This document shows, in pieces, positions 44,230 through 52,498 of a stretch of 64,000 nt of DNA. Source of the DNA: Flavobacterium sp. IB48 (GTDB lineage: Bacteria; Bacteroidota; Bacteroidia; Flavobacteriales; Flavobacteriaceae); contig NZ_JAEFCA010000002.1 in NCBI RefSeq assembly GCF_016405855.1, positions 691,031 through 755,030 on the forward strand. Reading direction: 5' to 3'. The notes under the pieces were generated by a model, which was not told the DNA's origin, ran no database searches, and saw only the letters and a program-made list of their open reading frames with translations. Every line of letters begins with the position of its first letter. Position 1 is the stretch's first letter. A program made the position numbers and the translations under genes.

Positions 44230-44351
44230 ATGAATAAATATACGGCTATAAAACTCAGTGAACACTATAAAGATAGTGTCCGTACTTCGGGAGAAGTAAT
44301 CGGTGAGTTTGTCCGTGACAAAGAAGTTATATGTAAACTTATTTTATTCAT
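44230..44351 (-). ncRNA. Candidate structured leader RNA of arg operon
   Basis: This 122-base segment starts right at the predicted transcription start of the arginine operon. All helices are perfect on reading. A closing helix ATGAATAAA/TTTATTCAT (44351-44343 with 44238-44230) encloses hairpin AAGTT/AACTT and hairpin TTTGTC-ACG-GACAAA (44322-44308). It also encloses a three-way junction: helix AAACTCA/TGAGTTT (44310-44304 with 44257-44251) with arms CCG-(AT)-TACTTC-TCCC-GAAGTA-CGG and ACACTAT-CTTT-ATAGTGT. Only four bases of the junction are unpaired. I do not recognise a riboswitch family. A cis-regulatory role is inferred from position. Confidence 0.6.
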
Positions 44352-44356
44352 CGGTG

Positions 44357-44386
44357 CAAAAGTACATTATTTTTTTATTTCCAAAA
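44357..44386 (-). promoter_or_regulatory. Arginine operon promoter
   Basis: On the minus strand TTTTG (44386-44382), a 17-base spacer and TACTTTTG (44364-44357) fit the Bacteroidota consensus very well. The expected start point is near 44350, giving a leader of about 320 bases before the first coding gene. Confidence 0.75.
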
Positions 44387-44440
44387 CAAAAAATTTAAAT
44401 TCTAACATTTTTTTTACGTTTTGTGAATATAAAGAAAAAC

Positions 44441-44474
44441 AAAACCCGATAATTATTTATAATTATCGGGTTTT
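44441..44474 (-). terminator. Terminator after M1 peptidase gene
   Basis: A perfect 16-base stem, AAAACCCGATAATTAT (44441-44456) with ATAATTATCGGGTTTT (44459-44474), lies just past the peptidase stop codon. T residues follow on the minus strand. It insulates the peptidase gene from the arginine promoter. Confidence 0.9.
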
Positions 44475-44495
44475 GAATATTTTACAAAAGTGAAA

Positions 44496-46766
44496 TTACT
44501 TTTTCGTAAACTGCATAACTTGACCGTTTCCTAAGATCGTCATGTCAAAACCAGTTTTAGCTTCGTTAAATTTAAATTTTAATCCAGCTCTAGGCGATTC
44601 AAAAGTATCTTTTTCATTTGGAACAGGATCTAAAGAAAAATTCGGATAATTTGGAAGTTCAGCTGTTAAAACACTATTTCTGTCAACCAAATTAATCGTT
44701 AAAGGAGATTTAGCCGTAACATAATTACCTAAATAACCATCTATGATAATCGCTTTTTCTACTTTACCCGTGCCTGCAGTCCAAACATTATTAGATTCAT
44801 TATTATCAGGGAAAGCATGATCAGGATCCAAAATAATACTTTCAATTTCTTCTGTAGAATTATGTTTAAATGACCAGCTGTTATTACGTTGCCAGATTTC
44901 TACTGGTAGATTAACTCTCGTCACTTTTCCGCTTTTTGTTTTCACATCTAAAACAATTGGCATTGGCATTTTATCAAAATTCTCAACTGTAATAATCACT
45001 CCTTTTGAAGGGTCATTTTTTACATATTTAATTGAATTGATTCCTTGATCGAATCTCCAATTATTTACATACCAGCTTCTCCAGAACCAGCTTAAATCTT
45101 CACCAGCAACATTTTCCATCGTTCTAAAGAAATCATCAGGTTGAGGATGTTTATAAGCCCAACGCTCAATATAAGTTCTAAAAGCAGTATCGAAACGTTC
45201 TTTTCCTAAAACCTGCTCTCTTAAAAGAACAAGACCAGCACTTGGCTTAAAATAACACAACATGCCAATATTCTTTTCTTTCATGTTATCAGGAGAACTC
45301 ATGATAGTCTCTAAATCTGGACGCGTGAAAGATTCTGCTTCTTGGTGTAAATCTGTTGGCTGTTCTTTGTACTCACCGTTATTAAATGCAGCAGTACTTA
45401 ATGAATTAATAAATGTGTTGAATCCTTCGTCCATCCAAGCAAATAATCTTTCGTTTGACCCCACAATCATTGGAAACCAGATATGTCCAAATTCGTGATC
45501 TGTAACTCCCCAAAGATCTTGTCCTTTAGATTTCCATCCGCAGAAAACAATTCCAGGATATTCCATTCCTCCTTCATTTCCAGCTACGTTTGTAGCTGCT
45601 GGATAAGGATATTCAAACCATTGTTTAGAATAGTGCTCAATTGAAGCTTTTACATATTCTGTAGAACGGCCATAAGCACCTTGCCCATCGCTTTCAACAG
45701 GATAAGCAGACAATGCTAAAGATTTTTTACCGCTTGGAAGGTTAATTTTTGCACCATCCAAAATGAACGCAGGAGATGATGCCCAAGAAAAATCACGTGC
45801 ATTTTTAATTTTATAATGCCATGTTTTTTCACTTCCTGAATTATTGTTTGCTGTTGCGTTAACCTCATCAGCAGTACGAATCATGACTGTTTTATCGCTA
45901 TTAGCTGCATCTTTATATCTTTTTAATTGTTCGGCAGAAAACACTTCCTGACCGTTCAACAATTCTCCAGAAGCTACAACATAGTGATTTGCTGGTACAG
46001 TAAGTTTCACATCAAAATCACCGTATTCTAAATAAAACTCAGAAGCACCTAAATATGGAGCAGTATTCCAACCTCTCACATCATCGTACACACACATACG
46101 CGGGTACCATTGTGCAATTGTGAAGATTTTTCCGTTTTTAGTTTCTAAAACCCCCATTCTATCAGATCCTTCGAAAGGCGCGATGAAAGAGAATTCGATC
46201 TTAATTTTTACAGAACCTCCTTTTGCCGCTAATTCCTGAGGAAGAAAAACCTGCATTCTTGTATCTGTAACTATGTATTTAGCAATTGTCTCTGTTTTAG
46301 TTTTTCCTCCAGAAATCACTTTTACAGATTTAATTTTGTTTCCGCCATCAAAAACTTGTCCTTGCGCTCCGTTACGGCTTCCTGTCAAAGGCACAACAGC
46401 GTTTCCTCTAGAATCATCTTTAAATAAGTTTTGATCTAAATTCAGCCAAAGAAACCCCAGTTTTTCGGGACTATTATTAGTATAAGTAATTTCATCTGTA
46501 CCTACAATCTCGTTTGTAGTTGCATTTAATTTTGCCGTAATCTGATAATCGGCTCTGTTTTGCCAATATTCTGCTCCCGGTTGACCGCTAGCAGTACGAG
46601 TTGTCGTACCATTTTTTGTATAAAAATGAGGACCAAAGGCATCATGATAATTGTAATTGTTTACCGGATTTGTTGTTGTCGCCTGCGTAGTTTGCTGCGC
46701 CCAAACTGAAGAAATCCCAAAAAATAAAGCCGCGGTTAAAATGGCTTTTGCAGATTGCTTTTTCAT
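44496..46766 (-). CDS. Secreted M1-family aminopeptidase
   Basis: A 756-residue protein with a signal peptide (ending SSVWAQ). The gluzincin zinc site is intact: HEFGHIWF followed, 18 residues after the second His, by the Glu of WMDEGFN. The exopeptidase motif appears as NEGGMEYPG in place of GAMEN. It probably trims peptides in the periplasm or outside. The start at [10 protein letters not shown] is chosen because it begins the signal peptide; eight more codons are open upstream. It stands alone with a very strong terminator. Confidence 0.9.
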   Translation of the reverse strand: MKKQSAKAILTAALFFGISSVWAQQTTQATTTNPVNNYNYHDAFGPHFYTKNGTTTRTASGQPGAEYWQNRADYQITAKLNATTNEIVGTDEITYTNNSPEKLGFLWLNLDQNLFKDDSRGNAVVPLTGSRNGAQGQVFDGGNKIKSVKVISGGKTKTETIAKYIVTDTRMQVFLPQELAAKGGSVKIKIEFSFIAPFEGSDRMGVLETKNGKIFTIAQWYPRMCVYDDVRGWNTAPYLGASEFYLEYGDFDVKLTVPANHYVVASGELLNGQEVFSAEQLKRYKDAANSDKTVMIRTADEVNATANNNSGSEKTWHYKIKNARDFSWASSPAFILDGAKINLPSGKKSLALSAYPVESDGQGAYGRSTEYVKASIEHYSKQWFEYPYPAATNVAGNEGGMEYPGIVFCGWKSKGQDLWGVTDHEFGHIWFPMIVGSNERLFAWMDEGFNTFINSLSTAAFNNGEYKEQPTDLHQEAESFTRPDLETIMSSPDNMKEKNIGMLCYFKPSAGLVLLREQVLGKERFDTAFRTYIERWAYKHPQPDDFFRTMENVAGEDLSWFWRSWYVNNWRFDQGINSIKYVKNDPSKGVIITVENFDKMPMPIVLDVKTKSGKVTRVNLPVEIWQRNNSWSFKHNSTEEIESIILDPDHAFPDNNESNNVWTAGTGKVEKAIIIDGYLGNYVTAKSPLTINLVDRNSVLTAELPNYPNFSLDPVPNEKDTFESPRAGLKFKFNEAKTGFDMTILGNGQVMQFTKK

Positions 46767-46951
46767 ATTTTTTAGCTGTTTATGTAGCAAATTAATGAAA
46801 AAAAAAGCTATTTACAGAGAAATTTTAAAACATAAATTTAATTTTAGCAAAATTTTATCAATAAAATAATTTAAGCCTTTTTCTTAAAAAACTAGATTTT
46901 ATAAAATATATTTACATCTCTAGAAAAATCATTCATTTTATATTCAACATT

Positions 46952-47803
46952 GTGACTACAACTATTTCAAATTCAATATTAAAAGCTTCGATCAATCATG
47001 CTGGAGCGGAATTATTCTCTATAAAGGACAAACAAGACAATGAATATATCTGGGAAGGCAATCCAGATTTTTGGGGCAAACACTCCCCTGTTCTTTTTCC
47101 AATTGTGGGAACTTTAAAAAACAATACTTACAAAATCAACGGAAAAGAATATCATTTGCCTCGTCATGGCTTTGCAAGAGATATGGAATTTTCTTTAATT
47201 GAAAAAACTGAAAACAAGGCAATTTTCTCTCTTAAATCTTCCGAAGAAACATTAGAAAAATATCCTTTTGAATTTGAATTACAGCTTATTTACACACTAA
47301 AGGAAAGCGCATTAGAACTAGAATACAAAGTAATCAATTGCAGCAAAGAAAAAATGCCTTTTTCGATTGGTGCACATCCTGCAATTGCACTTCCAAACAA
47401 TTTTGAAGATTATGCTTTTCAATTCGAAAAAGAAGAAAACTTAAAATACTATCTTCTTGAAAACGATTTGATTTCATCTAAAACTAAAGTTTTAGAACCA
47501 AAAAACAATTTAGTTGCTTTAAATTATGAGCTATTTAAAAATGATGCTTTGATATTTAAAACTTTAGAATCAAAATCGCTAACTATTTTGAATAATTCAA
47601 AACCTTATGTAAAAGTTGATTATAAAGATTTTCCAAGCTTAGGAATCTGGACAAAAGAAAATGCACCGTTTATCTGTATTGAACCTTGGTTAGGCTATTC
47701 TGATACCGAGGAAAATACAGGCGATTTATACGAAAAAGAAGGAATTTTGACATTGAATACAAATAAAGATTTCAGTGCAAAATTTAGTATTACCATATTA
47801 TAA
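46952..47803 (+). CDS. Aldose 1-epimerase-like protein, GTG start
   Basis: A 283-residue galactose-mutarotase-fold protein with LPRHGFARDMEF and SIGAHPAIALP, which carry the conserved histidines, and CIEPWLGYSDTE near the C-terminus. It belongs to the YeaD/LacX-like branch acting on sugars or sugar phosphates. The substrate is unknown. The start is GTG at 46952, and no ATG precedes the conserved N-terminus. The next gene (GNAT) follows after eight bases and is probably cotranscribed. Confidence 0.85.
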   Translation: MTTTISNSILKASINHAGAELFSIKDKQDNEYIWEGNPDFWGKHSPVLFPIVGTLKNNTYKINGKEYHLPRHGFARDMEFSLIEKTENKAIFSLKSSEETLEKYPFEFELQLIYTLKESALELEYKVINCSKEKMPFSIGAHPAIALPNNFEDYAFQFEKEENLKYYLLENDLISSKTKVLEPKNNLVALNYELFKNDALIFKTLESKSLTILNNSKPYVKVDYKDFPSLGIWTKENAPFICIEPWLGYSDTEENTGDLYEKEGILTLNTNKDFSAKFSITIL

Positions 47804-47811
47804 TAAACAAA

Positions 47812-48360
47812 ATGTTAGATTTTAACTTTACGCCATTTCCAATAATAGAAACTGAGCGTATAATTCTAGATAGAATTACCGACAAAGATGTAAAAGAAGT
47901 TTTTGAACTGCGTTCTAATCCTGAAACCATGAAATATATTCCGAGACCTTTAGTAAAAAACCACGAAGATGCCTTGGAACACATCCAGATGATTAATGAA
48001 AAAATCGAAAGCAATATTGGAATAAATTGGGGAATCAGACTTAAAAACGATCCTAAATTATTAGGAATTATTGGTTATTACAGAATACAACCCGAAAATT
48101 ACCGAGCTGAAATAGGTTATATGCTTTCACCAGATCATCATGGAAAAGGAATTATACCGGAAGCCGTTAATCAACTTATAAAATATGGATTTGAAAATCT
48201 AAAACTCCACTCAATAGAAGCTGTTATTGATCCAGAAAATTATGCATCTGAAAAGGTCTTACAAAAATGTGGTTTTGTTAAAGAAGCTCATTTAAAAGAG
48301 TCAGAATTTTGGGAAGGAAAATTTCTTGACAAGGTAATCTATTCATTACTAGAAAAGTAG
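47812..48360 (+). CDS. RimJ/RimL-type GNAT acetyltransferase
   Basis: A 182-residue acetyltransferase of the RimJ/RimL (Acetyltransf_3) type. TERIILDRITDKDVKEVFELR opens the fold. YMLSPDHHGKGIIPEAV holds the acetyl-CoA loop, and NYASEKVLQKCGF the final conserved segment. Relatives acetylate ribosomal-protein N-termini or small amines; the target here is unknown. It lies eight bases downstream of the mutarotase-like gene and ends 60 bases before the promoter region of the next gene. Confidence 0.88.
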   Translation: MLDFNFTPFPIIETERIILDRITDKDVKEVFELRSNPETMKYIPRPLVKNHEDALEHIQMINEKIESNIGINWGIRLKNDPKLLGIIGYYRIQPENYRAEIGYMLSPDHHGKGIIPEAVNQLIKYGFENLKLHSIEAVIDPENYASEKVLQKCGFVKEAHLKESEFWEGKFLDKVIYSLLEK

Positions 48361-48393
48361 AATTTTATTCTTGTTAAAATAATCTTAATACAA

Positions 48394-48422
48394 TTGTACT
48401 CAAGCATTATACGTTATATTTG
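48394..48422 (+). promoter_or_regulatory. Promoter of DUF3575 gene
   Basis: TTG (48394-48396), an 18-base spacer and TATATTTG (48415-48422) give a near-consensus Bacteroidota promoter, 45 bases before the start codon. Confidence 0.75.
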
Positions 48423-48467
48423 CGCTCGAAAATTAGCTACAATAGCTATTTGAATTCCAAAAACTTT

Positions 48468-49022
48468 ATGAAAAAAATACCTGCCCTACTTGTTCTTTTA
48501 GTCAGCATTCAATTACAAAGTCAAACATTTGTAAAATTTAACGGAGCTACTGCATTACTTGCAATTCCAAATATTGGTATAGAAACTAGTATTGGAGAAA
48601 AAACCACTTTTAGCGCCGATGTAATGGCTTCTTTCTGGGAATCATTCAACGGAAACAACCCAATGAAATTTGTTACTATTACCCCAGAAATCCGTTATCA
48701 TTTTAAAGAAAAATATAATGGTTTTTATGTTGGAGCACATATTGGAGCCGATAAATACAAATTACAAAAATGGGATTATTGGGACACTAATAAGTACGAA
48801 GATGGTTTCGGTTATAGAATTGGAGCTACAGTTGGTTACAATTTAAAACTAAGTGATAAATTTTTACTTGACTTTTTTGTTGGCGGTGGATGGCACCAAG
48901 GATTTTATAAAGGATACTATAACGACGGAACTCCAGGAAGATACGAAAAAGCACCTCATTGGAATAAAAGTGGAGAGTGGCTTCCGTACCGCGGAGGTGT
49001 AATGATTTCTTACAAATTATAA
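48468..49022 (+). CDS. DUF3575-like outer-membrane protein
   Basis: A 184-residue secreted protein starting MKKIPALLVLL with a signal peptide ending LQSQ. The mature part is a small beta barrel with YNGFYVGAHIGADKY and GYRIGATVGYNLKL, characteristic of DUF3575 proteins of Bacteroidota. It ends in VMISYKL. An upstream TTG could extend it by 16 codons but lies within the promoter. It is convergent with a VF530-type gene, only three bases apart. Function unknown. Confidence 0.8.
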   Translation: MKKIPALLVLLVSIQLQSQTFVKFNGATALLAIPNIGIETSIGEKTTFSADVMASFWESFNGNNPMKFVTITPEIRYHFKEKYNGFYVGAHIGADKYKLQKWDYWDTNKYEDGFGYRIGATVGYNLKLSDKFLLDFFVGGGWHQGFYKGYYNDGTPGRYEKAPHWNKSGEWLPYRGGVMISYKL

Positions 49023-49025
49023 AAC

Positions 49026-49250
49026 TCAGCTTAATTTAGGAAGTGTTTTAATGTAAAGTTCTTCTACTTTTTTACGAGCCCAATCTGTTTTTCTTAAAAA
49101 AGTAAGACTTGATTTCACACTCGGATTTAAGGTAAAGCATTTAACAGGAATTAATTCTCCTAAAGTATCAAAACCATAATAATCTACTAGAGTTTCGACA
49201 ATTTTTTGAAGTGTAATTCCGTGTAATGGATCTTTAGATTGGTTTTGCAT
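49026..49250 (-). CDS. VF530-family DNA-binding protein
   Basis: A 74-residue protein with the VF530/DUF2132 signature DPLHGITLQKIVETLVDYYG and SVKSSLTFLRKTDWARKKVE. The family has a solved helical fold and is thought to bind DNA, but its role is undefined. The length is typical. It overlaps no neighbour and ends three bases from the convergent DUF3575 gene, so no separate terminator fits between them. Confidence 0.85.
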   Translation of the reverse strand: MQNQSKDPLHGITLQKIVETLVDYYGFDTLGELIPVKCFTLNPSVKSSLTFLRKTDWARKKVEELYIKTLPKLS

Positions 49251-49278
49251 TTTTATACTTTTTTTTAAATAATATCAA

Positions 49279-49304
49279 AAGACCGTACTTTTCAGTACGG
49301 TCTT
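49279..49304. terminator. Terminator between two minus-strand genes
   Basis: AAGACCGTACT (49279-49289) and AGTACGGTCTT (49294-49304) form an 11-base perfect stem. T residues follow on both sides. It lies 56 bases past the outer-membrane protein gene at 49360. Confidence 0.85.
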
Positions 49305-49359
49305 CTTTTTTTGCAAAATTACTAAAATAGAATTTTACGTTAATCAAATAAAGAATAAA

Positions 49360-50016
49360 TTAGAATATGAATTTAAATCCTACAGAAATTGGAGATGTCA
49401 AGTTTGGATTACTTCCACCTAATGCTGTATTGTAGTAAGAGTCAACATTAGCTACATGAGCTAATCCAAAATTTGTGACCGTTGTTTTCTCTCCATTCTC
49501 TGGTTTTAAAGTTGTAGAAGTAAAGTTTGCTAAATCATAAGAAAACTCAACAGAGAAATTCTTAGTAACAAAATAATCAAAACCTCCTGATACAGATACA
49601 CCAATTTGATTTACCTTTAAGTCACTTTCCTTTTCTTTACCCGTAATAACCGGTATTGCTGCCTGTCCGAAGAAATACAACGAACCAGCTACATTCCAAT
49701 ATTTTCTAACTAAAGGCTGAAAAACAAATAAATCTGTCTTGGCTAGTGTTTTAACATCTGGACTATTATTTTCATATCCATCAGATTTAATATTAATAAA
49801 ACCAATTCCAGCTCCAACTGCAACAGATGGGGTAACAAATGTACCAACTATTGGCAATACAGATATACTTGTCCCTTTAACATCTCCACTTTTAGTTTGC
49901 TGGTAACCAAACTGAGAAGTAGCAAACCAAGCCCCTTTTAACCCTTGAGACGAATCTTGAGCTTTAGCAGTTAAACCAATTAACACCATACTCACTAATG
50001 TTACAATTTTTTTCAT
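49360..50016 (-). CDS. Outer-membrane beta-barrel protein
   Basis: A 218-residue protein with a signal peptide (ending LTAKAQ) and about eight amphipathic strands, closing with SPISVGFKFIF, whose terminal Phe is typical of Bam-inserted barrels. It resembles OmpW/OmpX-sized porin-like domains, but no specific family can be named. It has its own terminator, and smpB starts divergently about 140 bases away. Function unknown. Confidence 0.75.
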   Translation of the reverse strand: MKKIVTLVSMVLIGLTAKAQDSSQGLKGAWFATSQFGYQQTKSGDVKGTSISVLPIVGTFVTPSVAVGAGIGFINIKSDGYENNSPDVKTLAKTDLFVFQPLVRKYWNVAGSLYFFGQAAIPVITGKEKESDLKVNQIGVSVSGGFDYFVTKNFSVEFSYDLANFTSTTLKPENGEKTTVTNFGLAHVANVDSYYNTALGGSNPNLTSPISVGFKFIF

Positions 50017-50145
50017 TTTATTTCGTTTTTTTTTTAATTACAGGACAAACTTATGGGTAAGCTTTTTGCTCAAGACTGATTTAAATCATAGATTAAAAAA
50101 AAACTTTAATTATATTTAACTGCCACATTTTTTTCAATTTTGTCT

Positions 50146-50153
50146 TACATTTG
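50146..50153 (+). promoter_or_regulatory. -7 box right before smpB
   Basis: TACATTTG ends only five bases before the smpB ATG. With the usual spacing the transcript would start at or near the A of the start codon, so the mRNA may be leaderless. No clear TTG is present at -33. Confidence 0.5.
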
Positions 50154-50158
50154 CAATC

Positions 50159-50614
50159 ATGATAAAGTCAGTCAATATACTTAACAAAAGAGCCCGATTC
50201 GATTACGAAATAATCGATACTTATACTGCTGGAATTGTTTTGGCAGGAACAGAAATTAAATCTATACGTCTAGGAAAAGCAAATATTACCGAAAGCTTCT
50301 GCGAATTTAGCGGGATGGAACTTTTTGCTATTAATACATATATTGAAGAATATTCTTTTGGAAATCAATTCAATCATAAATCGAGAAGCGAAAGAAAATT
50401 ACTTTTAAATAAAAAAGAATTAAAAACACTTCATAAAAGCGTACAAGCAAAAGGATTAACTATTATTCCTTTGAAATTATTTACAAATGAAAAAGGGTTA
50501 GCCAAATTGCAAATTGGCCTTTGCAAAGGAAAGAAGAACTACGACAAGCGTGAATCTCTAAAAGAGCAAGATACTAAGCGAGACTTAGACCGTATTAAAA
50601 AAGCTTATAACTAA
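50159..50614 (+). CDS. smpB: SsrA-binding protein
   Basis: A 151-residue SmpB with NKRARFDYEIIDTYTAGIVL, GTEIKSIRLGKANI and the basic tail KRESLKEQDTKRDLDR. It binds tmRNA and brings it to ribosomes stalled on broken messages. It stands alone. The window also carries a second ribosome-rescue system (prfH at 61824). Confidence 0.96.
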   Translation: MIKSVNILNKRARFDYEIIDTYTAGIVLAGTEIKSIRLGKANITESFCEFSGMELFAINTYIEEYSFGNQFNHKSRSERKLLLNKKELKTLHKSVQAKGLTIIPLKLFTNEKGLAKLQIGLCKGKKNYDKRESLKEQDTKRDLDRIKKAYN

Positions 50615-50694
50615 AAGAAAATTAATTTCCTTATAATGACCTTTTTACAATATTTTATCGTTATTTTTATTACAAAATAATTTAACTGTAAAAT

Positions 50695-51333
50695 ATGAAA
50701 AAGTACTTCGTTTTGTTTTTCGCTATTTTGGCATTTTCAAGTTGTGGCAGTAATACTTCTATTGTAAACAGCTGGAGAGATCCTGATGTAACCATTACTC
50801 AGGAACATTTCAAGAAAGTTTTGGTTGTAGCTTTGGTCAAGGACGAAGCTTCGAGACGAATTACAGAAAATAGAATTGCAGCAAGCAATCCAATATTTAA
50901 GACTTCTTATCAATACTTAGATGCAACTTCTCAATTATCACAAGAACAGAAACTAAAGGTTTTACAAGATGAAGGTTTTGATGGCGTAATCAGTATGCGA
51001 TTAGTCAGCAAAGAAAAAGAAGTTAATTATGTTCCTGGCACTTACACTGGAATGTATTATGGTGGATTTGACGGAATGTACACAGGAATGTATGGTTATG
51101 GATTTGGGAATTGGTACGGAATGTACTCGCCTAATTTCTACGATCCTGGATATTATCAAGAAACTACATCTTATATGGTAGAAACCAATGTATTTTCATT
51201 AAAACAAAACAAGCTAATCTGGACAGGAACAACAGAATCTCAATATGTTACCGATTTGGGACAAACCGTTGACGCCATAATGCAAGTAGTTGTAAAAGAA
51301 ATGCGAAAAGACGGCTCACTTCCTCCAAAATAA
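50695..51333 (+). CDS. DUF4136-like lipoprotein
   Basis: A 212-residue lipoprotein with a signal peptide and lipobox FSSCGS (Cys17). The mature part, with NSWRDPDV, FKKVLVVALVKDEASRR and FDGVISMRLVSKE, resembles the DUF4136 fold. A tyrosine/glycine-rich insertion (about residues 118-155: many GMY and YGG elements) interrupts it. A terminator follows. Function unknown. Confidence 0.75.
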   Translation: MKKYFVLFFAILAFSSCGSNTSIVNSWRDPDVTITQEHFKKVLVVALVKDEASRRITENRIAASNPIFKTSYQYLDATSQLSQEQKLKVLQDEGFDGVISMRLVSKEKEVNYVPGTYTGMYYGGFDGMYTGMYGYGFGNWYGMYSPNFYDPGYYQETTSYMVETNVFSLKQNKLIWTGTTESQYVTDLGQTVDAIMQVVVKEMRKDGSLPPK

Positions 51334-51340
51334 AATATCA

Positions 51341-51370
51341 AAAAAGCAGTATTCTAAAATACTGCTTTTT
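51341..51370 (+). terminator. Terminator after DUF4136-like gene
   Basis: The AAAAAGCAGTATT (51341-51353) / AATACTGCTTTTT (51358-51370) perfect stem is followed by T residues. Confidence 0.92.
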
Positions 51371-51389
51371 TTTTATTTAAAAAATTGAC

Positions 51390-51397
51390 TATTTTTG
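51390..51397 (+). promoter_or_regulatory. -7 box before HTH-Fic gene
   Basis: TATTTTTG matches TAnnTTTG 22 bases before the start codon, just after the preceding terminator. Confidence 0.5.
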
Positions 51398-51419
51398 TCA
51401 AGACTAAATTTTTCATTAA

Positions 51420-52469
51420 ATGAAATCGCTTTTAAAAAATGCTAGAGAACAAAAAGGATTAAAAACTCGCGAGTTAGCACAGCTTGCCGGTATTGATCAG
51501 GCCTTGATCAGCAAATTTGAATCTGGCACTCGAAAACCCACCAAAGATCAGATAATCAAACTTTCCCAGCTACTAGAAATTGATTACGAAACTTTAATGA
51601 TTGCGTGGCTTAAAGAAAAGATTCTTTATGAAATTGGTGATGATGATCTTGCTTTGAAAGCATTAAAAGTCGCAGAAGATGAAATCAAATACAATAAAAC
51701 GGTTTCGAATCTTAAATTATCTACTTCGTTAGAGAAAATCCTAAAAGAAATTGATTTTTTAAAAGAAAAACTAGACTCTTTTCGCCAATTTGACAGTTTT
51801 AAAATTAAACAAGCTCTCGAATTAGAATATACTTTTGAAAGTAATAGAATTGAAGGAAATACAATGACTCTTCGTGAAACCGATATGGTTATCAATGAAG
51901 GTTTGACAATTTCTGGAAAAAGTATGCGGGAACATTTGGAAGCCATTAATCATCAAGAAGCTATTGGTTTTATAAAAGAATTAATGAGTAAAAGCAATTC
52001 GTTAAATGAGCGTGATCTTTTGTCTATTCATAATTTAATACTTCGAGGAATTATCCCAGAAGGCGCTGGACGTTACAGAAAAGTTCAGGTCATGATACAA
52101 GGAAGTACTCATATGCCTCCCCAAGCGTTAATGGTTCCTCAAGAAATGGAGGAATACTTTATTTGGTACGAAATCAATAAAAATAAATTGCATCCTGTTA
52201 TCCTTGCTGCCGAAATGCATGAACGTTTAATTACTATCCATCCTTTTATTGATGGAAATGGCCGAACTTCGAGATTAATAATGAATTTAATTCTAATGCA
52301 AAAAGGTTATCCGATAGCCAACATTAAAGGAGATTATGAAAATCGAATGCAGTATTATCAAGCCTTAGAAATAGCGCAAACTAAAAAAGACAAGGAAGAC
52401 TTCTTTCTCTTTATTGCTCAAAGAGAAAAAGAAAGCCTAGAAAGATACATTTCAATTCTTACTCAATAG
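51420..52469 (+). CDS. HTH-Fic domain protein
   Basis: A 349-residue fusion. Residues 1-62 are an XRE-type helix-turn-helix (LKTRELAQLAGIDQALISKF). A helical linker follows, then a Fic domain with the complete active motif HPFIDGNGRTSR (274-285), so AMP-transfer from ATP to protein hydroxyls is possible. The preceding SNRIEG (141-146) fits the inhibitory S/T-xxx-E-G/N motif of class II Fic proteins, which would keep the enzyme off until relieved. The N-terminal HTH suggests autoregulation or DNA targeting. It stands alone between two terminators. Confidence 0.88.
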   Translation: MKSLLKNAREQKGLKTRELAQLAGIDQALISKFESGTRKPTKDQIIKLSQLLEIDYETLMIAWLKEKILYEIGDDDLALKALKVAEDEIKYNKTVSNLKLSTSLEKILKEIDFLKEKLDSFRQFDSFKIKQALELEYTFESNRIEGNTMTLRETDMVINEGLTISGKSMREHLEAINHQEAIGFIKELMSKSNSLNERDLLSIHNLILRGIIPEGAGRYRKVQVMIQGSTHMPPQALMVPQEMEEYFIWYEINKNKLHPVILAAEMHERLITIHPFIDGNGRTSRLIMNLILMQKGYPIANIKGDYENRMQYYQALEIAQTKKDKEDFFLFIAQREKESLERYISILTQ

Positions 52470-52470
52470 A

Positions 52471-52497
52471 AAAAGCCCGTTTAAAAACGGGCTTCTT
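52471..52497. terminator. Bidirectional terminator
   Basis: The AAGCCCGT (52473-52480) / ACGGGCTT (52487-52494) stem lies between the convergent Fic and pcm stop codons, which are only 29 bases apart. Confidence 0.85.
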
Positions 52498-52498
52498 A

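Noticed and set aside
44224..44493. Plus-strand 89-codon frame over the arginine leader and the peptidase terminator
   Set aside because: It runs straight through the 16-bp terminator stem and across the promoter of the opposite strand, has no similarity I recognise, and its first half is explained by inverted repeats of the leader RNA.
51420..52469. Classical two-gene Fic toxin-antitoxin module
   Set aside because: No separate antitoxin frame exists on either side; the inhibitory motif is inside the same chain.
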